A program made the translations under genes and the position numbers. DNA of 14,038 nucleotides from Rhodobiaceae bacterium. GTDB taxonomy: Bacteria; Pseudomonadota; Alphaproteobacteria; Parvibaculales; Parvibaculaceae. The notes below the pieces were generated by a model. It had not been told where the DNA came from. It searched no databases and saw only the letters and a program-made list of their open reading frames with translations. This document shows, piece by piece, positions 14,023 through 14,038 of the stretch; within the stretch, counting starts at the first letter, position 1; every line of letters starts with the position of its first letter. The DNA lies in assembly GCA_002746275.1 (NCBI GenBank), contig NVWR01000004.1, forward strand, positions 296,495-310,532, in the 5' to 3' direction.

Positions 14023-14038
14023 GACCCTTTTGGGGGTC
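14023..14038. repeat. Short inverted repeat at the window edge
   Basis: GACCC (14023-14027) and GGGTC (14034-14038) form a 5-bp inverted repeat with a 6-base spacer, 45 bases upstream of the AcuI-type start codon. It could be part of an operator or a terminator of an upstream gene, but the window ends here and the repeat is short. Confidence 0.2.

Overview
The window looks like a stretch of chromosome from an alphaproteobacterium. It has moderately high GC, a TIGR02301-type exported protein of the kind found in alphaproteobacteria, and densely packed single-copy metabolic and housekeeping genes. The genus is not determined; a Parvibaculum- or Rhizobiales-like organism is a guess. I see no rRNA, tRNA, CRISPR array, insertion sequence, integrase or phage gene. 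All twelve protein genes appear intact, so the window reads as ordinary core and accessory chromosome rather than a mobile island.

Left part (1-4100). A GlcD/D-2-hydroxyacid dehydrogenase-type flavoprotein (+) converges, with a 3-base gap, on a CNNM/CorC-type membrane protein (-). The latter has a palindrome over its likely promoter. Upstream on the same strand lie a YedK/HMCES abasic-site DNA-protein crosslink enzyme and a single-domain rhodanese, probably co-transcribed. A 172-base divergent promoter region separates them from the next block.

Middle part (4270-8700, all + strand). A zinc-type ABC transporter pair (ZnuC with a histidine-rich tail, overlapping ZnuB) has no binding protein beside it. 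It is followed by an uncharacterised 215-residue protein with two FliM-like, potentially CheY-binding motifs at its C-terminus, a short-chain dehydrogenase with a clear terminator, a small exported TIGR02301-type protein, and a 97-residue acidic protein of unknown function. The last gene has a leader rich in hairpins. A bidirectional terminator closes this block.

Right part (8720-13978, all - strand). This is a probable operon transcribed leftwards: an AcuI/YhdH-type enoyl-CoA (acryloyl-CoA) reductase, a feruloyl-CoA synthase-type acyl-CoA ligase, a LysE-family exporter, and a thiamine-diphosphate enzyme of the acetolactate synthase/benzoylformate decarboxylase superfamily. Together they suggest activation of an aromatic or other carboxylic acid to its CoA ester, reduction of an enoyl-CoA, 2-oxo-acid chemistry and export of a product. 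The substrate cannot be read from sequence.

The most unusual items are the protein with two FliM-type motifs (5988-6635), the composition of the right-hand operon, and the structured leader at 8225-8323. No clearly new defence or mobile system is visible.
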